Positions 1 through 9,243 of a stretch of DNA of 64,000 nt are shown here, piece by piece. The notes under the pieces are model-generated. The model did no database searches. It was given only the letters and a program-made list of their open reading frames with translations, and was not told the origin of the DNA. The translations under genes were made by a program, and so were the position numbers. Within the stretch, counting starts at the first letter, position 1, and the number at the start of each line of letters is the position of its first letter. The DNA is from Pseudoalteromonas sp. N1230-9 (GTDB lineage: Bacteria; Pseudomonadota; Gammaproteobacteria; Enterobacterales; Alteromonadaceae). The stretch lies in the NCBI RefSeq assembly GCF_032716425.1, contig NZ_CP090419.1:2792001-2856000 (forward strand). Reading direction: 5' to 3'.

Positions 1-33
1 GCCAGGTACTCTATCCAGCTGAGCTACGCGTCC
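1..33 (-). tRNA. tRNA-Arg (ACG), 5' part only, cut by window start
   Basis: These 33 bases match the corresponding part of the two complete tRNA-Arg genes that follow. They correspond to the acceptor 5' strand, the D arm and the start of the anticodon arm. The rest of the gene lies outside the window. It is one more unit of a tandem tRNA-Arg array transcribed leftwards. Confidence 0.9.
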
Positions 34-95
34 GCAAGTTGCATTTTATAATCTTGCAATGATTTCATCTTTATACTCGATGTGAGTTTCAAATA

Positions 96-172
96 TGGCG
101 GACGCGGGAGGATTCGAACCTCCGACCGCCTGGTTCGTAGCCAGGTACTCTATCCAGCTGAGCTACGCGTCC
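96..172 (-). tRNA. tRNA-Arg (anticodon ACG)
   Basis: The 77-nt reverse-complement sequence folds as a cloverleaf: a GGACGCG acceptor strand pairing with CGCGTCC, a T arm with GGTTCGAATCC, and an encoded CCA end. The anticodon loop reads CTACGAA, giving ACG, which is normally edited to ICG for CGN arginine codons. It is identical to the next copy and is the middle unit visible in a tandem array. Confidence 0.97.
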
Positions 173-228
173 ACACGCACATTTGAACATTGCTAATTTA
201 TTCTCTTAGCAAGAGTTAAAGTAAAAAG

Positions 229-305
229 TGGCGGACGCGGGAGGATTCGAACCTCCGACCGCCTGGTTCGTAGCCAGGTACTCTATCCAGCTGAGCTACG
301 CGTCC
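229..305 (-). tRNA. tRNA-Arg (anticodon ACG)
   Basis: This is a second complete 77-nt copy, identical to the one at 96-172, with an encoded CCA and anticodon ACG. The 56-base spacer between the two copies is AT-rich and differs from the next spacer. The array therefore looks like repeated gene units with diverged spacers, probably processed from one transcript that also carries tRNA-Ser. Confidence 0.97.
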
Positions 306-343
306 ACACATATTACTTTCAAGACATGCCATTTTAGGAAAAA

Positions 344-436
344 TGGTGGAGAAGGAGGGATTCGAACCCTCGATAGAGCTACAAACCCTATACTCCCTTA
401 GCAGGGGAGCGCCTTCGGCCACTCGGCCACCTCTCC
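344..436 (-). tRNA. tRNA-Ser (anticodon GCT)
   Basis: This is a 93-nt class II tRNA with a long variable arm. The acceptor GGAGAGG pairs with the 3' strand before an encoded CCA, and the anticodon stem-loop CTCCCCTGCTAAGGGAG gives GCT, which reads AGC/AGU serine codons. It is the first gene of the leftward tRNA cluster, directly downstream of a strong promoter. Confidence 0.97.
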
Positions 437-450
437 ATCTTGTGGGGCGT

Positions 451-478
451 ATAATAAAGATTTCAGGCAATATGTCAA
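451..478 (-). promoter_or_regulatory. Promoter of the tRNA-Ser/tRNA-Arg cluster
   Basis: On the minus strand a perfect -35 box TTGACA (473-478) is followed after 16 bases by TATTAT (451-456). A GC-rich discriminator (CGCCCC) lies just downstream, and the tRNA-Ser gene starts about 15 bases further on. A GC-rich discriminator is typical of stable-RNA promoters under stringent control; that regulation is inferred. Confidence 0.85.
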
Positions 479-549
479 ACACTTTTCAAGGAAAATAGTG
501 TAGATGGTCACAGAATGGTCATAACAACAAAAAACAGACAATTTTTTGC

Positions 550-747
550 TCAGTCTTTCGCTGGTTTTTCCTTATTAGTCAATATATCCAAGCCTGTTAA
601 AGGAATTAGCTCATCAGTCATTTCTGCGAGATATTGATCTTGATAACCCAATTGTTGAAATTCAGCAATACACGCACGATAAAACGCATCACGCTGGTGA
701 TCGCTTTTATTCGCTTCAGTAGGCAACTGCGAAGGCTTCTTTTTCAT
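550..747 (-). CDS. Small conserved-looking hypothetical protein (65 aa)
   Basis: I do not recognise this protein. It is a charged, soluble 65-residue product if translation starts at the ATG giving MKKKPSQ; an upstream ATG would add five residues (MDFII). There is no signal peptide, membrane segment or cysteine pair; the single cysteine is in ACIAEF. The middle is aromatic- and Gln-rich (FQQLGYQDQY). It stands alone between the tRNA cluster and the lysS terminator. The length, start codon and codon usage fit a real small gene, but nothing visible gives a function. Confidence 0.5.
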   Translation of the reverse strand: MKKKPSQLPTEANKSDHQRDAFYRACIAEFQQLGYQDQYLAEMTDELIPLTGLDILTNKEKPAKD

Positions 748-956
748 TATTATAAAGTCCATTTACGCATTGGATGATAATCGCGCAATTTTCTCATAAC
801 CAGGTTAAAAATAACACTATTACAATTACACTTTAGAATAAAAAGTTAAAACTAAGTTACTATGAAAAAATAGCAATTCAGTAACTCTTTTTAGATCAGC
901 TAATTAAAAAAAGAATGTAAGGGGATAAGTGGAAAATTTCAGAATTTTCTGATAAC

Positions 957-983
957 AAAACGCCGCTTAAAAGCGGCGTTTTA
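957..983 (-). terminator. Intrinsic terminator after lysS
   Basis: A perfect inverted repeat AACGCCGCTT / AAGCGGCGTT is followed on the minus strand by a T run. It lies about 15 bases beyond the lysS stop codon. The flanking A and T runs make it usable in both directions. Confidence 0.85.
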
Positions 984-997
984 AAGACATTAGCTGA

Positions 998-2533
998 TTA
1001 ATCAGCTTGAGGACGCATGTGTGGGAATAGGATCACGTCTTTAATTGTTGGTGAGTCAGTAAATAACATCACTAGACGATCGATACCAATGCCCTCACCC
1101 GCTGTTGGCGGTAAGCCGTACTCTAACGCACGAATGTAATCTTCGTCGTAGTGCATTGCTTCATCATCACCGGCGTCTTTCTCTTCAACTTGACGCGAGA
1201 AACGCTCAGCTTGGTCTTGTGCATCGTTAAGCTCAGAGAAACCATTGGCTAATTCACGGCCGCCAACGAAGAATTCGAAACGGTCAGTTACAAATGGGTT
1301 TTCATCGTTACGACGTGCAAGTGGTGACACTTCCCACGGGTAAGCTGTGATGAAAGTTGGTTGAATTAACTTGTGCTCAGCTGTCTCTTCGAAAATTTCA
1401 CATAAGAACTTACCTGGGCCCCATACGCAGTTTTCTGGCACTTTAACGTGTACTTGCTTCGCGTACGCTTTAAGTTCTTCAAAATGGTTTTCAGGGTCAT
1501 TAAATACAGCCGCATCAAAGTCGGGATTGTACTTAAGAATAGCTTCGCTCATTGTTAGGCGTGCAAAAGGCTTCCCAAAATCATACTCTACTGAGTCTAC
1601 CACTTCACCGTTTTCATCTTTCGTTGTGTTTACAACAATAGGTGAGCCAAGTACGTCTGTCGCAACAGTGCGTAGCATGTCTTCTGTGATGTTCATCAGA
1701 TCAATGTAATCAGCGTATGCTTGGTAGAATTCGATCATTGTGAATTCTGGGTTATGACGCGTTGATAAACCTTCGTTACGGAAGTTACGGTTAATTTCGA
1801 ATACACGTTCAAAGCCACCCACAACTAAACGTTTTAAGTAAAGCTCTGGTGCAATACGTAAGTACATGTCGATATCAAGTGCATTGTGATGTGTTACGAA
1901 TGGACGTGCAGACGCACCACCTGGGATCACTTGTAGCATCGGTGTTTCAACTTCCATGAAGTCACGCTCAGCTAAGAAACGACGGATACCTTCAACAACT
2001 TTTGAGCGAATACGGAATGTTTCACGCGTCGCATCGTTAGTGATTAAGTCAACATAACGTTGACGGTATTTAGTTTCTTGGTCAGATAAACCATGGAATT
2101 TCTCTGGTAATGGACGTAATGACTTAGTAAGTAACTCGTACTCTGTCATTTCTACGTATAGATCGCCTTTACCTGACTTATTAAGTGCGCCTTTAACACC
2201 GATGATGTCACCGATATCAAGTTGACCGTATTTTGCTTTTAACTCTTTTTGTACGTCTTTTGACGCGTACGCTTGAATTTGACCTTTCATGTCTTGTAAC
2301 GCAAGGAAAGGACCACGTTTCGCAAGAATACGACCCGCTACTGATACAACGTGCTGCTCAGCAACTAATTCTTCTTTCGATTTATCACCAAACTCAGCTT
2401 GCAAATCAGCCGTGTAATGTTCACGACGGAATTGGTTTGGATGACCGTTGGCTGGGCAATTTTCGCGGATTGCGTCTAATTTGCCACGACGCTCAGCGAT
2501 TAACTTATTTTCGTCTTGGATTTGATCAGTCAT
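998..2533 (-). CDS. lysS: Lysyl-tRNA synthetase, class II
   Basis: LysRS charges tRNA-Lys with lysine in the cytoplasm. The 511-residue length is normal. An N-terminal OB-fold anticodon-binding domain (about residues 60-150, including the GRILAKRGP stretch) precedes a class II catalytic core. Motif 2 is visible as [15 protein letters not shown] and motif 3 as GIGIDRLVM near the C-terminus. The gene lies 26 bases downstream of prfB, the same pair and order as prfB-lysS in E. coli, so the two are probably cotranscribed. A clear terminator follows. Confidence 0.97.
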   Translation of the reverse strand: MTDQIQDENKLIAERRGKLDAIRENCPANGHPNQFRREHYTADLQAEFGDKSKEELVAEQHVVSVAGRILAKRGPFLALQDMKGQIQAYASKDVQKELKAKYGQLDIGDIIGVKGALNKSGKGDLYVEMTEYELLTKSLRPLPEKFHGLSDQETKYRQRYVDLITNDATRETFRIRSKVVEGIRRFLAERDFMEVETPMLQVIPGGASARPFVTHHNALDIDMYLRIAPELYLKRLVVGGFERVFEINRNFRNEGLSTRHNPEFTMIEFYQAYADYIDLMNITEDMLRTVATDVLGSPIVVNTTKDENGEVVDSVEYDFGKPFARLTMSEAILKYNPDFDAAVFNDPENHFEELKAYAKQVHVKVPENCVWGPGKFLCEIFEETAEHKLIQPTFITAYPWEVSPLARRNDENPFVTDRFEFFVGGRELANGFSELNDAQDQAERFSRQVEEKDAGDDEAMHYDEDYIRALEYGLPPTAGEGIGIDRLVMLFTDSPTIKDVILFPHMRPQAD

Positions 2534-2559
2534 TTTTTAGCTCTTTTTTAGCTTGGTGG

Positions 2560-3658
2560 TTATAGGCCAGATTTAAGGCTGGCTTCAATAAATTTATCTA
2601 AGTCGCCGTCAAGAACCGCTTGAGTATTACGATTTTCAACGCCTGTACGTAAGTCTTTAATGCGCGAGTCATCAAGCACGTATGAACGAATTTGACTACC
2701 CCAGCCAATGTCTGACTTTGCATCTTCTTGGCTTTGTTTCTCTGCATTTTGCTTTTGTAGCTCAAGTTCAAACAATTTCGCTTTTAGCTGTTTCATTGCT
2801 TGGTCTTTATTCTTGTGCTGTGAACGCTCATTTTGGCACTGAACAACCGTATTGGTTGGCACGTGAGTAATACGCACCGCAGATTCAGTGGTATTTACGT
2901 GCTGACCACCGGCACCAGATGCACGATAAACGTCAATACGTAGGTCAGCCGGATTAATATCAATTTCGATATTATCGTCGATTTCTGGGTAAACGAATGC
3001 CGATGCAAACGAGGTATGACGACGACCACTTGAGTCGAACGGGCTCTTACGCACTAAACGGTGAACACCTGTTTCTGTACGTAACCAACCGTATGCATAT
3101 TCGCCAACGAAGCGCACTGTTGCGCCCTTGATACCAGCCACATCACCATCAGTTGCTTCAACAAGTTCAACTTTAAAGCCTTTTGCCTCACCCCAACGTA
3201 AATACATACGCAGTAACATGTTACACCAGTCTTGTGCTTCAGTACCGCCTGAGCCTGATTGTAAATCAAGGTAAGCATCGTTTTGATCTTGCTCGCCAGA
3301 GAACATACGACGAAACTCAAGCTTTTCAAGTTGTGCATTTAAATCTTCAAGTTCAGCTTCAGCTTCTTGGAAAGTTTCTTCGTCTTCAGCTTCCACTGCA
3401 AGTTCAACTAAACCTTCAACATCGTCTGTGCCCGTAACGAGATTATCAATGGTCTCAACGATAGCTTCTAGTGATGACTTCTCACGGCCTAACGCTTGCG
3501 CACGCTCTGGCTCATTCCATACTGCTGAATCTTCAAGTTCTGCGTTAACTTCTTCTAACCGCTCTTTCTTAAGAGGGTAGTCAAAGGTACCCCCGAAGCA
3601 GTTCAGTACGTTCGCGAATTTCCTTGATTTGGTTAATCACAGGATTCACTTCAAACAT
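2560..3658 (-). CDS. prfB: Peptide chain release factor 2, with programmed +1 frameshift
   Basis: RF2 recognises UAA and UGA stop codons. The gene is in two frames. A 25-codon leader starts at the ATG at 3658 ([13 protein letters not shown]...LRGYL) and meets an in-frame TGA at 3583-3581. Skipping one base continues into a 340-codon frame ending at 2560, so the full protein is 365 residues, the same as E. coli RF2. The GGQ loop is visible as SGAGGQHVN. Reading only the long frame gives a false 278-residue start. The gap to recJ holds a terminator, so prfB-lysS probably has its own promoter. This is conserved autoregulation and not a broken gene. Confidence 0.97.
3580..3595 (-). promoter_or_regulatory. 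prfB +1 frameshift site
   Basis: The minus-strand codons read CGG GGG TAC CTT TGA C. This is the conserved RF2 slippery site: a Shine-Dalgarno-like GGGGG stretch just upstream, the CTT slip codon, the TGA stop, and a C after TGA that makes it a weak stop. Low RF2 would favour the shift to GAC. Confidence 0.95.
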
Positions 3659-3733
3659 GTACATTACTCCAAAATGGCTGATTTACCGCGCACAGCTTAC
3701 GACAATAATTACGGTAAATTATCTACAAATATT

Positions 3734-3770
3734 AAAAACGCCCGATTTTAACAAAAAACCGAGCGTTTTA
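3734..3770 (-). terminator. Probable terminator between recJ and prfB
   Basis: On the minus strand AACGCTCGG pairs with TCGGGCGTT (with G-U wobbles), and the inner UUUU/AAAA bases can extend the stem. A TTTTT run follows. It sits 32 bases past the recJ stop codon and upstream of prfB. Confidence 0.7.
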
Positions 3771-3801
3771 TTAGCCTTTTATGCCGATAAAGACGATATT
3801 T

Positions 3802-5523
3802 TTATGTCACTTTTTGTAGCTCTCGAATAATCAGTTGTAACGAAAATTTGCCACGGAATTCATTTATATCGAGCTGATAAGCAGCTTTGACGTATCTCAC
3901 TTCAGTGTCTGGCCATGCTCGTACGTCAACACCAAATGCAATACCGTCAACTAAGCGCCCTGATTGATGCTTTAAAACCAGTTTTAAGTGCTTTTCACCG
4001 ACAATACGCTGCTGTATTACTTCGAAAACATGTTCAAACACAGGTTCTGGAAATTGCTGCCCCCAAGGTCCTGCATTTTTTAGCTGATTGGCGAACTCCA
4101 TCGAAAAGCAGTCATTGGGCAGTTCACCGTCGGTTAGCAAAATGCTTTGTTTATGCTCATCAGTCAGTGTGTCTGTCACCATTTGCTCAAACACGGTTTT
4201 AAATTCAGTAAAACACTGCTCATTGATACTCAGTCCGGCCGCCATAGCATGACCACCAAATTTACTTATCAAATGCGGATAGAGTGTATTTACTCGCTCT
4301 AATAAGTCACGCATATGCAGCCCTTCAATAGAGCGGCAAGAGCCTTTTATTTCGCCGTTATCGCCAGCGGCAAAAATAACCGTAGGACGGTGATACTTCT
4401 CTTTTAAGCGCCCAGCCAATATGCCTATCACACCTTGGTGCCAATCGGCTTGGTATAAACAAATGGCATCAGGTACTGACTCAGTTTTAAATGCTAAACG
4501 GTCAAGCACAGCTTGTGCCTCCGTTTGCATGCCTTGCTCTATTTCACGGCGCTCATGATTGAGGCTGTCGAGCTCACCAGCAATTCGGCGTGCTTGGTTT
4601 ATATCATTAGATAACAAGCAGGCTATACCTAAACTCATATCATCTAAACGCCCTGCTGCATTTAAACGTGGCGCCAATGAAAAGCCAAAGTCGCTGGCAC
4701 TTAAACGGGCTGCATTGCGATTTGCCACTTCGATAAGGGCACTAATACCAGGTCGTGTTTTACCACTACGAATACGTGCTAAACCTTGATGCACTAAGGT
4801 GCGGTTATTGGCATCAAGCGCAACTACATCAGCTACAGTGCCAAGAGCAACAATATCAAGTAATTCGGCCAAATTAGGCATTGGATTATGCTGAAAATAC
4901 CCTTGTTCACGTAAATGGCTGCGCAGTGCAATTAATAAATAGAACGCCACGCCAACCCCAGCAATGGATTTTGATGGGAAAGAGCAGTCATGGCGATTAG
5001 GGTTCACTATCGCATCGGCATTTGGTAATGCCTCACCTTGCAAGTGATGATCAGTGACCAGCACTTTAATACCTGCTTGCTTTACAATCGCAATGCCATC
5101 AATACAGGAGATACCATTATCGACGGTAATCACCAGCTCAGGCTGCATTGTCACGATTTGCTCAGCAAGTGCAGGGCTCAAACCATAACCAAGGCTAAAC
5201 CTGTCCGGCACTAAATAGTCAAGGTTCTGTAAACCAAACATAGCCAAACCTTGCATCAAGGTTGCGGTGCTCGTTGCACCGTCGGCATCAAAGTCACCCA
5301 CTATTAGCACACGGCTTTGTGATGCCAGCGCGTCTTGTAATAACAACACAGCTTTGTCTATGTCTTTAAACAGCTTAAAGTCATGTAATGTTGCTGCACT
5401 ATTATCTAATTCTTTGGCATCTTGAACCTGACGAGAGGCATAAATTTGCTTGATAACAGGATGTAAGTGATGTGGAAGATATGAGTCATCAACACGAGGG
5501 CGAACTTGGATTATTTTTTCCAT
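3802..5523 (-). CDS. recJ: Single-stranded-DNA-specific exonuclease RecJ
   Basis: RecJ is a 5'-3' single-strand DNA exonuclease of recombination and mismatch repair. The 573-residue length fits (E. coli 577). DHH-family metal motifs are visible: DFDADGATS near residue 78, VTVDNGIS, and VTDHH. The DHHA1 region carries the FGGHAMAAG motif near residue 405. It lies in the xerD-dsbC-recJ-prfB-lysS order also found in E. coli. The start is the ATG giving MEKIIQVRPR. Confidence 0.96.
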   Translation of the reverse strand: MEKIIQVRPRVDDSYLPHHLHPVIKQIYASRQVQDAKELDNSAATLHDFKLFKDIDKAVLLLQDALASQSRVLIVGDFDADGATSTATLMQGLAMFGLQNLDYLVPDRFSLGYGLSPALAEQIVTMQPELVITVDNGISCIDGIAIVKQAGIKVLVTDHHLQGEALPNADAIVNPNRHDCSFPSKSIAGVGVAFYLLIALRSHLREQGYFQHNPMPNLAELLDIVALGTVADVVALDANNRTLVHQGLARIRSGKTRPGISALIEVANRNAARLSASDFGFSLAPRLNAAGRLDDMSLGIACLLSNDINQARRIAGELDSLNHERREIEQGMQTEAQAVLDRLAFKTESVPDAICLYQADWHQGVIGILAGRLKEKYHRPTVIFAAGDNGEIKGSCRSIEGLHMRDLLERVNTLYPHLISKFGGHAMAAGLSINEQCFTEFKTVFEQMVTDTLTDEHKQSILLTDGELPNDCFSMEFANQLKNAGPWGQQFPEPVFEHVFEVIQQRIVGEKHLKLVLKHQSGRLVDGIAFGVDVRAWPDTEVRYVKAAYQLDINEFRGKFSLQLIIRELQKVT

Positions 5524-5560
5524 GTTGGACGTATTACTTTCTTAGCTTAAAGCGGATTAA

Positions 5561-5584
5561 AGGCCTACCTAAATAGGCCTTTTT
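5561..5584. terminator. Hairpin between dsbC and recJ, weak terminator
   Basis: AGGCCTA and TAGGCCT form a perfect 7-bp stem with a 6-base loop. The T run is good on the plus strand, but only a short TTTAA follows on the minus strand, where both flanking genes lie. It may only partly terminate dsbC transcription before recJ. Confidence 0.45.
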
Positions 5585-5593
5585 ATAAAAAGA

Positions 5594-6328
5594 TTATGAA
5601 GATGTTTTTGGCAATGCATCAAGTGCTTGGCTGATTTGCGCAGCTGATTGATAACCGGGGATCATCGTACCATCTTCTAAAATAATAGCCGGCGTACCTG
5701 ACATACCAAAGCTTTGACCTAATTGGTAATGCTCTGCTATTGGCGCACTGCACCCTTCAACAGCGGCAACATCTGCACCCGCTTTGGCTTCTGTAAGCGC
5801 TTCAGCAGGGTCTTTTGCACACCATACATTCATTAAATCTTGGTAACCTTTTCCACGTAAACCACCACGTGGGAAAGCAAGGTATTTAACTGTGATACCT
5901 GCATCTAAAAAGTCATCTAATTCACGGTGTAATTTACGACAGTAACCACAGGTGATATCAGTAAATACGGTAATTGAGTGTTTCTCATTCTTTGCTTTGT
6001 AAACAATCATTGAATCTTCATATTCAGCAATACCGGCTTTACGTACATCGCTTAATGCATGTTCTGTTAGGTTTACGCGATTTTCTAGATCGATTAATGT
6101 ACCTTGCATTAAAAATTGACCATCAGGGCTTGCGTAAAGTACCCCTTTATCTGTAATCAGTTCTTTAAGACCAGCGACAGGGCTTGGATTTACTTGCTTT
6201 ACGGTTACACCTAATTCGGCAAATTTAGCGATGATAGGCGCATCTGCAACGTCGGTGGTCGATACACCATTGGCAATCACATTAAGACTTGTGCCAAGCA
6301 ATGCCGTGGCTAAAACTAACTTTTTCAT
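5594..6328 (-). CDS. dsbC: Periplasmic disulfide isomerase DsbC
   Basis: DsbC rearranges wrong disulfides in periplasmic proteins and is kept reduced by DsbD. The protein has 244 residues (E. coli 236). A signal peptide (MKKLVLATALLGTSLNVIANG) is followed by the dimerisation domain to about residue 80. A thioredoxin fold follows with the active site CGYC at about 127-130 and a cis-proline in GTPAI. A second cysteine pair is visible (WCAKDP and GCSAP). The gene lies 59 bases downstream of xerD, as in E. coli, so cotranscription is likely. Confidence 0.95.
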   Translation of the reverse strand: MKKLVLATALLGTSLNVIANGVSTTDVADAPIIAKFAELGVTVKQVNPSPVAGLKELITDKGVLYASPDGQFLMQGTLIDLENRVNLTEHALSDVRKAGIAEYEDSMIVYKAKNEKHSITVFTDITCGYCRKLHRELDDFLDAGITVKYLAFPRGGLRGKGYQDLMNVWCAKDPAEALTEAKAGADVAAVEGCSAPIAEHYQLGQSFGMSGTPAIILEDGTMIPGYQSAAQISQALDALPKTSS

Positions 6329-6387
6329 AACTATCCTATATCCTGATCATTTCTAGTATAGACCGGTACATCTTTAAAAATCTTGCA

Positions 6388-7323
6388 CTACGCACGTGGG
6401 TGATGTTGCTCGTGTACCGACTTCAATCTCTCATTGGCTACATGGGTATAAATTTGGGTTGTTGATAAGTCACTATGACCTAACATCATTTGTACCACCC
6501 TCAAATCAGCTCCATGATTAAGCAAATGCGTTGCAAACGCATGACGCAGCGTATGTGGTGATAATGGCGATTCAACTGATGCCAAAATAGCATAGTGTTT
6601 AATACGATGCCAAAAGGTTTGTCGTGTCATGCCGATTCCACGTTTAGATGGAAACACAAAATCAGTGGCATGCTTAATCATATGTGAACGGCCCACTTTT
6701 AAAAACTGTTCAAGCCAATACATGGCTTCTTCACCTAGGGGAACTAAACGTTCTTTATTACCTTTACCTTTTACAAACACCACAGCTTGACGCAAGTTAA
6801 TCTGCTCCATTCGAAGCCCCACTAGCTCTGTAACACGAAGTCCTGTAGCATATAAAAGCTCAAGCATAGCTTTATCGCGAAGCCCCATTGGATCTTCGAT
6901 ATCAGGAGCACCAAGGAGTGCTTCAACCTCGGCTTCAGACAGCGTTTTAGGTAATGACTGCCCTGCTTTTGGCTGAGCAATATTGACCATCGGCGAATCA
7001 GCTATCGCTTTTTCGCGAACAAAATACTGATAAAAACGTTTAAGTGCGCTAATACTACGCGCGGTACTGCGTGATTTTAGCCCTAAATCAACGCGATATG
7101 CTAAATACGCTTCAATATCTTCATTACTCACAGCTAGAAGATCTTTATCTTTTAAAAATTGACAAAACTTTTCAAGGTCGCTGCGATAAGCCGCGAGTGT
7201 ATTTTCGCTGACTCCCTGCTCAAGATACAGCGTATCTAAAAATAACTCTAAATGTTCGGCGTTATTTGCTGTTATTACACCTTTTTGGGCTTGTGAATTA
7301 TTATCAGCCACGCGTACTCTCAT
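6388..7323 (-). CDS. xerD: Site-specific tyrosine recombinase XerD
   Basis: XerD, with XerC and FtsK, resolves chromosome dimers at dif. The N-terminal SAM-like core-binding domain (about residues 25-110) precedes the catalytic domain. The tyrosine-recombinase residues are visible: R in [23 protein letters not shown], the GH of [12 protein letters not shown], and the final catalytic Tyr in IYTHV. I start at the ATG at 7323, giving 311 residues; a TTG three codons earlier is also open. XerD is favoured over XerC because the neighbours dsbC-recJ-prfB are those of E. coli xerD. fldB is divergent. Confidence 0.95.
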   Translation of the reverse strand: MRVRVADNNSQAQKGVITANNAEHLELFLDTLYLEQGVSENTLAAYRSDLEKFCQFLKDKDLLAVSNEDIEAYLAYRVDLGLKSRSTARSISALKRFYQYFVREKAIADSPMVNIAQPKAGQSLPKTLSEAEVEALLGAPDIEDPMGLRDKAMLELLYATGLRVTELVGLRMEQINLRQAVVFVKGKGNKERLVPLGEEAMYWLEQFLKVGRSHMIKHATDFVFPSKRGIGMTRQTFWHRIKHYAILASVESPLSPHTLRHAFATHLLNHGADLRVVQMMLGHSDLSTTQIYTHVANERLKSVHEQHHPRA

Positions 7324-7403
7324 CCTTATCAAGGTATCAATTGATTATACCTTACGGTAAACTTGCGCCTATCATATCAGGCAAATACACAGTGATAAAT
7401 ACG

Positions 7404-7925
7404 ATGCAGATTGGTTTATTTTATGGTTCTACAACCTGCTACACAGAAATAGCAGCTGAAAAAATTCGCGATATTATCGGCCAAGACATAGTGAGTCTTC
7501 ACAATATCAAAGATGAGCCATTAAAAAATGCTGAGCAATTCGATTTTGTTATTTTCGGCATTTCAACGTGGGACTTCGGTGAATTACAGGAAGATTGGGA
7601 ATCAATCTGGGACGACATTAAAGATGTTAACCTAAATGGTAAAACCGTGGCTCTGTTTGGTATGGGCGATCAACAAGGTTACGGCCAGTGGTTTCAAGAT
7701 GCGCTCGGTATGTTACACGATGAAATTTGTGACCAAGCGATCACTTTATTAGGTAAGTGGCCAAATGATGACAGTTATGAATTCGAAGCTTCAAAAGCAC
7801 TCACTGAAGATGGTAAACAGTTTGTTGGCTTAGCACTTGATGAAGACAGTCAATATGAACTGAGCGATGAACGCATTGCCTCGTGGGTTGAGCAAGTCAT
7901 GACTGAGTACAGCGAAAGCTTGTAA
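7404..7925 (+). CDS. fldB: Flavodoxin 2
   Basis: This is an FMN-binding electron carrier of 173 residues, the long-chain flavodoxin size. The FMN phosphate loop GSTTCYTE lies at residues 8-15, and the FMN-contacting loops include STWDFGE and [10 protein letters not shown] use the ATG giving MQIGLFYG; an upstream in-frame start would add 46 residues with no family match. It is divergent from xerD, as fldB is in E. coli, which supports FldB over FldA. A terminator lies 15 bases after the stop. Confidence 0.93.
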   Translation: MQIGLFYGSTTCYTEIAAEKIRDIIGQDIVSLHNIKDEPLKNAEQFDFVIFGISTWDFGELQEDWESIWDDIKDVNLNGKTVALFGMGDQQGYGQWFQDALGMLHDEICDQAITLLGKWPNDDSYEFEASKALTEDGKQFVGLALDEDSQYELSDERIASWVEQVMTEYSESL

Positions 7926-7939
7926 AACTCACGCATATT

Positions 7940-7964
7940 AAGCCAAGCATTGCTTGGCTTTTCT
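7940..7964 (+). terminator. Intrinsic terminator after fldB
   Basis: AAGCCAAGC and GCTTGGCTT form a 9-bp stem with a very short loop, followed by TTTCT on the plus strand. It sits between the convergent fldB and the DUF2147 gene. Confidence 0.75.
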
Positions 7965-7969
7965 CTTAT

Positions 7970-8398
7970 TTACTCTACACGCTGCCAATACTGGTTACGG
8001 TAGAAAAAAGCAATATAACCGCGAACTTCAAGTACTTGACCTTGCTCTTGTGGCGTTAGTTTTAAGGTATAGGTCTTACCGCTATTCGGGTCAAGAATCT
8101 CACCATCTTGCCAGCTTCCATCTCCCGCATCGGTTGCACCTTCAATTATTGTCATGCCAAGAATTGGTTGGTTTTTTTTATCACCATCGCATTCTTCACA
8201 AATAGCATCCTGCTTTGCTGGATTGAGAATTTTTTCTACTTTCCCTGTTAATACGCCATTTTGTTCGCTAATGCGTACCAGTGATTTTGCTTCGTTTGTC
8301 TCTTCATTTATTGTTTTCCAAAGTCCCACAGGACTCAACGCAGCAAAAGTATATTGAGAGAAAAGTAATGCACTTAAAGTTATAGATAAACGTAACAT
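7970..8398 (-). CDS. DUF2147 family secreted protein
   Basis: This is a 142-residue protein with an N-terminal signal peptide ending near TFAA (residue 20). The mature part starts with LSPVGLWKTINEET, the typical opening of DUF2147 proteins, and has a short cysteine pair (ICEEC) in an acidic loop. It ends with the family-like RGYIAFFYRNQYWQRV. DUF2147 proteins are small exported proteins of no established function. It stands alone between convergent fldB and codirectional trmN6. Confidence 0.85.
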   Translation of the reverse strand: MLRLSITLSALLFSQYTFAALSPVGLWKTINEETNEAKSLVRISEQNGVLTGKVEKILNPAKQDAICEECDGDKKNQPILGMTIIEGATDAGDGSWQDGEILDPNSGKTYTLKLTPQEQGQVLEVRGYIAFFYRNQYWQRVE

Positions 8399-8468
8399 AA
8401 ACAGCTCTTATAATTTTAAAACGCCACCACTATAGCAAGGCTTGAGTAAACACTCTATTTTTAGATGG

Positions 8469-9167
8469 TTACATTTTTAAATAGAAATCCTTACACAAAG
8501 AAACATACTCATCACTATAGCCGCCTTCTGCAGCATGAATAGTCAAAGAACTTGTCTGACAAACCTCAGGCTGTAAAGAAAATAACATTAAACTTCGGCT
8601 AGGTGATTTTTTTAATGTGGTTCGTACATTACACATACGCGCCAAGTTCCACCCTTTACACTTAGCTTGTTCAATAAAAGAAGATGCCTCTTTGCAGGGT
8701 AAAATTACATTGAGTAAGGTGTTGGCGTGACTTAACTTAGTACAACACTCAATTAACTCAGAAAAACCAAGACCATCTGTATGACGCGCCGTATTACGTG
8801 CTTCATTGTCCCCTTTTAGACTCGCATTAAAATACGGAGGGTTAGTAATAATTACATCAAAGGGCTGTGTTGATTGAAAAGACTGTATGGCACCATGATG
8901 TAAACAAATCTCAGGCCAAGGACTATTTGCAAAGTTAAACTTAGCGTCAATGCACGCCTCAGCATCTACTTCGATTGCCACCACTTTCGCCTTTGGAGCA
9001 CGCTGTTTTGCCATCAAAGCAAGCAACCCCGTTCCTGTACCTATATCGAGAAGGGATTTTGCATTTGCCAATTCAGCCCAAGCACCTAATAAAATACCAT
9101 CTGTCGAAACCTTCATCGCAGAACGAGTTTGCTCAACTGTAAATTGTTTAAACACAAAGCCTGACAT
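8469..9167 (-). CDS. trmN6: tRNA1(Val) A37 N6-methyltransferase
   Basis: The enzyme uses S-adenosylmethionine to methylate N6 of A37 in tRNA1-Val (E. coli YfiC/TrmN6). The 232-residue protein has a Rossmann methyltransferase fold: motif I is LLDIGTGTGLLAL (about 40-52) and the N6-adenine motif IV is NPPYF (about 109-113). The N-terminal FKQFTVEQ and MKVSTDGILLGAW are typical of the family. It is divergent from srmB, with about 76 bases between, as yfiC and srmB are in E. coli. Confidence 0.92.
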   Translation of the reverse strand: MSGFVFKQFTVEQTRSAMKVSTDGILLGAWAELANAKSLLDIGTGTGLLALMAKQRAPKAKVVAIEVDAEACIDAKFNFANSPWPEICLHHGAIQSFQSTQPFDVIITNPPYFNASLKGDNEARNTARHTDGLGFSELIECCTKLSHANTLLNVILPCKEASSFIEQAKCKGWNLARMCNVRTTLKKSPSRSLMLFSLQPEVCQTSSLTIHAAEGGYSDEYVSLCKDFYLKM

Positions 9168-9243
9168 TTTTTCACCTTTTCATTCACCACAGTGCTGATA
9201 GCTAGTATAATCAAGTCTAATTGTCCTCTATTTATGTCACTCT

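Noticed and set aside
216..482. An 88-codon minus-strand open frame over the tRNA genes
   Set aside because: It is read entirely through two tRNA genes and their promoter; the tRNA structures are clear.
2560..3396. prfB as a truncated or broken gene
   Set aside because: The upstream leader and the conserved CTT-TGA-C frameshift site restore a full-length 365-residue RF2.
7266..7403. A 46-residue N-terminal extension of flavodoxin FldB
   Set aside because: Flavodoxins begin directly at the first strand (MQIGLFYG); the extension also runs into the xerD start region.
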